DNA from: Pardosa pseudoannulata | Lineage: Eukaryota > Arthropoda > Arachnida > Araneae > Lycosidae | Assembly: GCA_032207245.1 (NCBI GenBank) | Contig: CM063499.1 | Span: 85,244,387 to 85,308,386, forward strand | Reading direction: 5' to 3' | Length of the DNA: 64,000 bases | Part shown: piece by piece, positions 29,101 to 38,100 of the stretch | How positions within the stretch are numbered: position 1 is the stretch's first letter | How the letters are laid out: each line of letters begins with the position of its first letter | Made by a program: the position numbers and the translations under genes | The notes under the pieces: model-generated | Seen by the model: only the letters and a program-made list of their open reading frames with translations | What the model was told of the DNA's origin: nothing | Databases searched by the model: none

Positions 29101-32100
29101 ATTTCAACCAAACGAAGTGAATAGGATGGTCAATTTTTGATATATGAATACTTTATTTTCGTCAGTAAATTTTTATTTTGTAAATATTAATATTAAGTTA
29201 TTTTAGAAAAATTAGATAATTTACAATTTTTTTCTAGTTATCGAAAATAAATATATAAACATGTAAGTTACGTTAATTTAGCTCTCCATTGGTAGACGGT
29301 TTTCGATTTATTAAATGTGGAGTAGACCACAGATCCCAAAAGTTTGGCCACCCCTGCTCTATGTAATACTCAATAGGATTTGATGGGAAGGAATCTAAAC
29401 AAGTAAGAGTGAGTTTGAAACACCTGCCAGACACTATTCAATTAATTATGGGAAGTTAAATAACACTTGATTTGAAAGAATAAATAAGGAGGGCCATTGA
29501 AAAACACATACTGACCACAAGCAATTATTTTTTGTCTATCAAAGCATTTGCTTTATGATGACATATATTTAATTCTTCAGATATTTTTGGCTTTATAGAG
29601 GCTTATATTTTTGTTCAAAATAATGCAAAGAATTTTTGATATAGTCAAGCATCAATATTACAGCAATATTGACAGAAAATATGTGCTGCTGGATTACTGA
29701 GTTTCTTGATTATAGGTGCTTTGAATATGTTTTGGGACAGTTAAAGACAGTGGTCAAAATGACTGATTCCTGTCTTTGGGCATATGGAAAATACTGTCTT
29801 TCTAGTGCTGAAGCTATATTCAAGAAATATCTGCCTATTATCATACAAAATATTTTTAAAACTTAAATTATATTTACCAGTACAAATCAAAGTTGATAAA
29901 AATCACAAATTTTTTTTTTATAATCAAAAAGTCTGATTTTTTTAAATTTAAATAGGATTTTTGAAGTTTAAAAATTTTTAAGCATAATATTTGATACAAG
30001 CAAATTAAATTGTTCAAGTTAGATGTCTAAATCAATTCTTTTTTTATAGATAATAAAAAATATATATAACTAAAATAAATATATATAATATATAAGAATA
30101 ATTCATAAATCAGTAGAAAATTATTACTTGCAATATAGGGTTCTTTGCTTGTTTTGATTATCTATACCATAATTTAAATAAATGGATGCTTCATGTTAAT
30201 TTATACATTTTACTCCTTCAACCATAGAATCATTAGAAAGACTAAGGGCTAAGTAATCACAATAATTTTTATTTTTTATGAAAATTTTACAATCAACTTT
30301 TTATTTTGTGACAGTTGGTAAATGTTACATGATTTATAAATAAAAACAAGTTTAGCTGCTTTGTCGTTTCAGAATTCCAGAATTTTTCCCAGGTTCATAA
30401 AAATAAATAAATAAACAAAAGCAAGGGGGGAATAATACTTATTACAGTTTTGGGTGCATTTGTTTTTATTTTTTAGAGGCACTTAATATTGAAAAAGTCA
30501 GGGCACTCTTTTCAAGGTATGATAATGAAGTTTTTACTGTGCCAGTAATTTTTTAATACAAAAGACGAAAACAACATTTGACTGAGCGATAAGAAAGAGA
30601 TAAGCGAGAAGAAATGAATAGCAGGTAGGGTGTTATTTTAATAATACAAGGACAGGCAGGGTGCAGCAGCCTCCTGAAATCATCTGGGAGCAACTCTAGG
30701 TTGTCAATATTTTCTTATTGTGGTTATTACTAACAGCTTTCTTTTAAAAATTCAATCTTTAAAAAATATTTTAAATCAATGATTTTTTAAAAAACATCAA
30801 CTGATTTAAATCAGGCTGGTTTTAATAGCTTAACCCTGGTACTAATTCATCTATTAAGTTTTAAATTTTAATCAAATTTTTAAATTTTAGAACTTAATGT
30901 TCTGAGCTGATATTTTAATAATATATGCTTATATTTCAGAGAGAGATTTTAGATCAAAATTTGATCCTATAGAGCTTTCTCAACCTATTATAAATTATTA
31001 TTTTTTTATTATTTTCATTATTATTGAACCAAGATACTTTCCCACGATGGTCAGCACATGTATGCACAGCTGTGGGAGAAATTTACAAGAAGAATTTAGA
31101 TGCAATTGTTGACTTTGAGTTTGAGGGACCCCTGCGGAGAAGTTATAGATCACGGAATGGCACAAGCATAACCATCAAGCTTGCACAGAGATGTAACCGT
31201 GAGTTATGGGGGCAGGGGCTAAAATTAATATTAGCTTTCACAAAAGGGGCTATTTTAATGAGCCAACCTGCACTCCTGAAGGGGATGCAGATGTGGGAAA
31301 ATTACACCAAACAAGCAATTGGCAAAGAAGAAAAAGGGGCGTTAAAACCAAGGTGAGCAGTTGGGAAAGAGAGTTAAGAAAAAGGAGTCGAATTCAGAAT
31401 TCAAGAGTAGCTGGACATCGAATTCCCAAGCCCTGCTCTGACGTCCACTGACGTCCCGTGTGCCTGGACTGACACTCTGCATGAGGAAAGCCCCTGCCTG
31501 CTCCCCTGTGCCTTTACTGTAGGTAAAATAGATTTAACATATTCATGACAGTTATTTAGGCCTCAGTTAGTAATTTAATATTTTGATTAAGAAATAACGC
31601 ATAACTACATAAGTCTTCACATACATAAGATCAAAATAATAAGCATGCACATATATTGATTGATTTCTAAACACAAATATTTAGTATAAATGTGCTTTAT
31701 GGATATAAAACAAAATTTATTAAAATTAAAATTTATACCCAAATAATTTTTCAAACACTTTGAATAATACACTAATAAATGGTAACTTAAATAATTATAT
31801 GACAAATACAGTAGAACCTCAGTATAACAACCCCCTGTCGAACCAACATCATATGGTCGTTGTAACGAAAGGTCACTGCAACAAATTGAAAAAATAAAAA
31901 AAAAATTCAGCAAAGAAATGATGAAACAGTACATACCTAGAGAACACTTCTATTTATTTGTATTTCTATTACAGAATTTTTTTAAAAAAAAAGTCTTTGA
32001 TTGATGCCTGTTTCAAGTTCATTTGGGAATTTTTCATTATCACTGATTCCATATCCGTTAGATTTTGCAGGAAATCTTCAGAATTAAATTGTCCTTCAAA

Positions 32101-35100
32101 ATATTGACACAAGGCATTGATTGCTTCTTTTTCATTAACTTTCAAAAGCTTGGACGATTTCTTCTACGTCGTCGGAATCGCAGAATACTTCATTTCCGGT
32201 AATACGGGCAATAAAATCGTCTTCATTCAAATTTTCTCCAGAGCACTGTAAAGTTTTGTCTACCACAAAAATCTCATCAAAAGATAATTGAAGATTTAGT
32301 TCTCCCCTTTTTATCACGCCCCCTCCCCTCTTTTAAGCAAACACAAAGAGAGAAGTACAGGTTTCTTGAAGTTGCACCACAATACAATAATTTTGAAATG
32401 GCCCACTTGCTTATGAGTTCTGTGGACTAAAATTGACAGTCGCTTTAATGAAAAATAATACGCTTGGGGTCATTGTAATGTTTAAAAATTAACATTATTC
32501 CTATGGTAAAATAATTGGGACTTTATAAGATGGTTGTTCTAACAAAGGGGTCATTGTATTGTGAGGTCGTTAAAAAGAGGTTCTACTGTATATAAATGAA
32601 AATTCCTACTCAGCAATACTTATATCAACTATGCAGTGTCGTATATATGAACATAGGACAAGTATTTTTAAATAACAGAACAACAACATCATAGTAGATA
32701 TTTCTTTAAAGATTCATGCAAAATTTACTAACCATTCCTTTACTTAAAAGGAAAAGTATCCGAGTATATTGAGCTCCTGATATATGGGCATAATCAGCTC
32801 CAACTCCTAAAACACTACAAGCAGAGGCATATTCTTTTTCACTTGCATGGAAATGCTACAAAAAATAAATTAATTAATTAATTAGAAATTATAAAAATAT
32901 ATATAAATATTAAGAAAATGATTTAAAAAGTTATATGTTAAAAGAAAGATAACTTACTGCAAGTTGAAACAAAAGACGACAATGCCAAAATGCTGATTGC
33001 TGAGATATTTCTACAGCTTTACTCAATATGGATTTAGCTAATGGCATCTGATTCTGTAATACAAAATTATAAAAACATTACAAAAATAGCAAATAAAAGG
33101 CATAAAAAATAAATTAATTAAAAAAATAATAATAAATAAGAAGTACCCTCCCTTTGACTATTTAGTTTTTTGTACTGAAAATTAACTATTTCTGTTAGTC
33201 ACATTTTTCTTACAAAAATATATGAGCACTATCACATAAATAAATGTCTCTTAGCCATGCTACCATATTTTTTATGAACTTAAATAACACCATTGACAAC
33301 TGGATAGTAACTTGTAGTAGCCATTCAATAAATGGAAGCTGCAAGTAAATTGCTACATCCAATTACCAAAAGTAACTCAAAAAATGCCAGAAAACTACAT
33401 TTTTGCTATAATATATGTAGAAGTAAAGAACAACTCAACCCTGCGGAAACTACAAGCGAAAAAAGAACTTTTTTGTTTACTTTCGATAGACGTAAGTTAG
33501 ACGGCATCGTTTGCAGATGGCACTTCTCGCTGACCGCTATTTGACCACCAAGACGGACACTGATGTCCAGTTTTATTTGAATTCTCCCTAGACACCAATT
33601 TTGTATATAATGTGTAAATAGTTTAATTAAATAAATCCATTTTAGTCGAGCATCTTTTCCACCATGGGAATAAATCTCCCACATATATATATATATATAT
33701 ATTCAAAATACTGTTTCTCTAGGTTAAAATATACTTGAGTTATCATGTTCTCATACAGACATTCAAATAATGGTATTTTCAGACTCAGAGAAGCCAAAAT
33801 CATGAAGATCAATCAAAAGCTTGAGGGTGAATTTTTGAACAATTTATTTATACTATTAAATATATTTAATAATTAAAAATCAAAATTGTAATAAATGTTA
33901 ATAAAATACCTTTTTCTCATAGAGATCAGCTAAAACACTTGCTGCTTCAAATTTGACATCATCAAAACTGCTTATCTAATACAAGTTATGGTCAACAATT
34001 ACAGGAAAACAGTACTAAGCACCATACAAGAGCACAAATATTACATAAAAGAGTGTTTTCAATATATTTTATAAACAATAACTTTATGTGCAACAATTAT
34101 TCATTGCAAGCATCATCAAACCTTTAAACATTTTTCTATCAGATTATAAAAGAAAAACTTTATACCTGCGATGAAAATGTCCGCGAAATTTCCATTTTAA
34201 AACATTATAACTTTTGTAAGAGAGTTTCATTAAAACTTCATTCTGTAGGAACTGAAGTCTTGATATTTAAAAGGTATAATCAGAGAATCTCCTAATTTTC
34301 TTTAGATTACTAGTTAAATAGCTTAAGATTACATATAGAAGTTTACATAATTCTACTCTAACATAACAGTTCTTTTTCTTTCTATTCTTCTCTTTCTGCA
34401 ATTCAGCATTCATGTAAAATAAATTTATTACATTAGAGATAAAATGAAATGGACATTTTCACTATTAAGTAAAATGCACATTGCATTACCAGACAAAAAA
34501 AAATAGGGTTTTTACATTACAGTAAAAATTGTGGTAAGTTCAACCCAACAAAGATCTGCAAAGTTGGGATCTCAGGGTTCTCACTCTTTTTCCAGAACAA
34601 AAATTAAGGACTTTCTAAGGACCATATTAACTTTTTATAAGGACAGAGGGTTTTAAATTGACACTGATATATATATGTGTGTGTATGTATATACTAGCTG
34701 ATTATACCTAACGTTGCCTGGGAAAGAAGAAAGTTTCAGAGTTTTTTTTTTACATTTAATGCAAAGAAAATTAAACTTCCGTAAGTAACTGAAATATTTA
34801 CACCCCCCCCCCTCCATGCTTCATTTAACTAAAATCTGCATGACTGTAAGCTATTAAAAAATGGCACCTGACTTTATAAACCTTTTCAGTATGTGAAAAA
34901 TTATTTGTCAAAAAATTAAGAATTTTTTAAGGCCCATGGACAAAATTTAAGTAGCTTTAAGGGCCCTTAAAAATGAAAACTAATATTAAGGAGTTATTAA
35001 GGACTTTTAAGGACTGTGGGAATTCTGAGTAAATAATAAAATTTATGAAACTATTATATACATATACAGCAAAATAAGAAGAAAGGATACATTCTGTGAC

Positions 35101-38100
35101 AGAATCCACTGGAATAAAAAAAGAGAAAAAATTATTATTAAAAGTTATGCAATATTAGATGCTTAAAATCATTTAAGCATAAAAACATTTATTTAATTGT
35201 TAAATTACATTAGAAATAAAACAATATGAAATAAAATTATTATATAAAATAGTAAATATATGAACAATACACATTTCTAACAGACTAAAAAACAAATATC
35301 TTTTAAATTCCAAATGTTTTACCTTATGATTTAAAAATATGAGCAAGATAGTAATCATATATTTTGTGAAGAAATACAAAGAAGTATTAAACAAAGTTTG
35401 TTTTCATCATCTTCATTATGTACATTCTTTATCAATAAATATATTATCTTAGATACTAGGGTTGGCATGATTTAAATCCGTTGATTTAAATCATGACTTA
35501 AATCATTTGATTATTTTTTTTTTAAATCATTGATTCAAATCATTTTTTTTTTTTTCATTTCTTTTAAAACCTATATTCCAAAGACAGGAGAATTGGGAAT
35601 CAGTCAGCACAGTAATTCCAATAAATAAGTAAGCGTAAATAATAGATAACATGTGCTTTCCAAGAATTTAGGGGTTGTACAAAGTAGGGGAAGTACAGTA
35701 ATTATGACTGGTGGAATTCATTTTACGTAATGGGAGGTAAAGAGAGCATTACAGAACTTGAAATCCAGTTTGTCTGCCAAATAACAACAGCTGTGGCTTC
35801 ATCTGCTGGAATGGAAAGACAGTTTTCTTCTTTTGATATTGTTCATTCTAGCCTCCATAACCAGTTAGGAGTGGATAAAGCATCAAAGCTAGTGTTTTTA
35901 TTGAAACAGTTAAATCCATAATTCGGTGCTTAGAAAATATTGAAATAATTGTTATTTGTTTTTTTAAATAAATAGTTGGCGTTATTAAATTTGTTCTTTA
36001 AATTTTACATCTTATTTAGTTTGCACTATCCAATTTCAAAATAATGGAATGCATTTAAATTAAAATTTATATATTTAATTTTAGGTAATCAGTGTATAGA
36101 ATATACTAGATAGATAAGATGTTACTTCTTATAACAAACTATTCTATGTATATTGCAAAAAACATAAAATCAATCAATCAAACATAAAAACATAGAATAA
36201 CAATCAATTAAAATTAGTATTCAGAAAAAAATAAAAAAAATCTGATTTAAATAAAAAAAATCTTTAAATCAAATAAATCTGATTTTTTAAAAAAAATCAT
36301 GATTTTTTTCCAACCTTGCTAGATACTAATTATTAAAAGTACAACTTTAAAATTGGACCCCATTAGCAACTCTTTACACGTTTTTATATTTATAACTAGA
36401 ATTTAAAATTATAAATGTGAATTAGCTAGAATTCAAAATTGTCATGAAAATTTATCAATATTTTTTTAGTTTAAAAAGTTTGTACTATTTTCCTTACTGT
36501 ATTACACGTTTTAATTTATATTTTTAAAAGCTAAACTTCTATGTAATTCATAATTGGCTTGGTCATTTTGCTGGCTAAATTGTACTTTTGCCAGAACAGT
36601 GGAAAAAACTGGAAAAAGCCTGGTATAAACTGACAAAAATGGCAAAATCTAGAAAAATTGGATGGATTTTAAAAATGTACAAAATAATTAATAATTAATA
36701 AATAACAAAATAATAAATAATTTTGTACATAATACAATTGAGATTTAAATCAGAATATTAATTTGACAATTTAAACAATTTAAAACAATCTTCACTGATG
36801 TTACAATAATGAATAGAATATTCTATTTTTGTAAATAAATTTATATGATGGAGGCATGGGCAAGGTTGGAAAAAAATTAAAAAAATCAGATTTAAATCAG
36901 ATTTATTTGATTTTTTTCTGAATTCTAATTTTAATTATTGTTTTTTTTTTATTTTTTTTTCAATATACATGGAATAGTTTGTTATATGGAATATTACTTA
37001 TCTATCTAGTATACTGCACACTGATTACCTAAAATTAAATACATAAATTTTAATCTAAATACATTTCATTATTTTGTAATTGAATGGTGCAAACTAAATA
37101 AAATGCAAATTTAAAGAACAAATTAATTATTCAATTAATGCAAACTATTTATTAAAAAAAAACAAAAAATTCACATTTCAACATTTTTTAAGCAACGAAT
37201 TACGGATTTAACTGTTTCAATAAACACACTAGTTTTGATGTCATATCCACTCCTAATTGATTACGAAGGCTGTTGTTATTTGGTAGACAAACTGGATTTC
37301 AAGTTCTGTAATACTCTTTTTACCCCCCATTACATAAAATGAATTCCACTAGTCATAACTAGTCATTGTACCTACCCCTACTACATACTTTCTGATAACA
37401 ACCCCTAAATTCTTAGAAAACATACTACCTATTGACACTTATTTACTTATCGGTATTTGTGTACTGATTCCTAATTCTCCTGTCTTTTGAATGTAGGTTT
37501 TAAGAGAAGTGAAAAAAATTATTTAAATCAACTGATTTAAATCATGCCAACCCTGGGCATGGGATAAAAAACTGTTTTCTTTATTTATCTTTTTAATATA
37601 GTAATGTTGTCTTTAATTATAATGTGTATATATACACATATAAGATATAAGCACTAAAAATGTTTAAACCTACAGTTTGTAGGGAAAATAAGCTAATAAT
37701 TACATTAAAAACAACATTGCACGTAAAAACTTGCAAAATCAATCTTCATTTTATCTTTTTTTATATCTCTAGGTAGTATAACTTTAGATTTAGATTACTG
37801 TTTTAATGATGCATTGAATATTCTATGTTAAAAAAACATTACGTTTCTTTAGATTAGAGTCAAAATTAGTAAAAGTTAAAATAGTTACATCAACATAAAT
37901 AAAACATATCCATTTTTGCCACTTGGCAAAAAGTGGCAAAAATGTATTTTTGCCAGGACGGTTTTTTTTCCCACCTTTGGCAAAAATGTGCCAACCCTAA
38001 TTCATATGATATTAATGATACAATGCTTGGCAAAGCAACAATAATATTACAAATACGTTTGAATTCATATATAACACAATTGTCCTACCATAAATAACAA

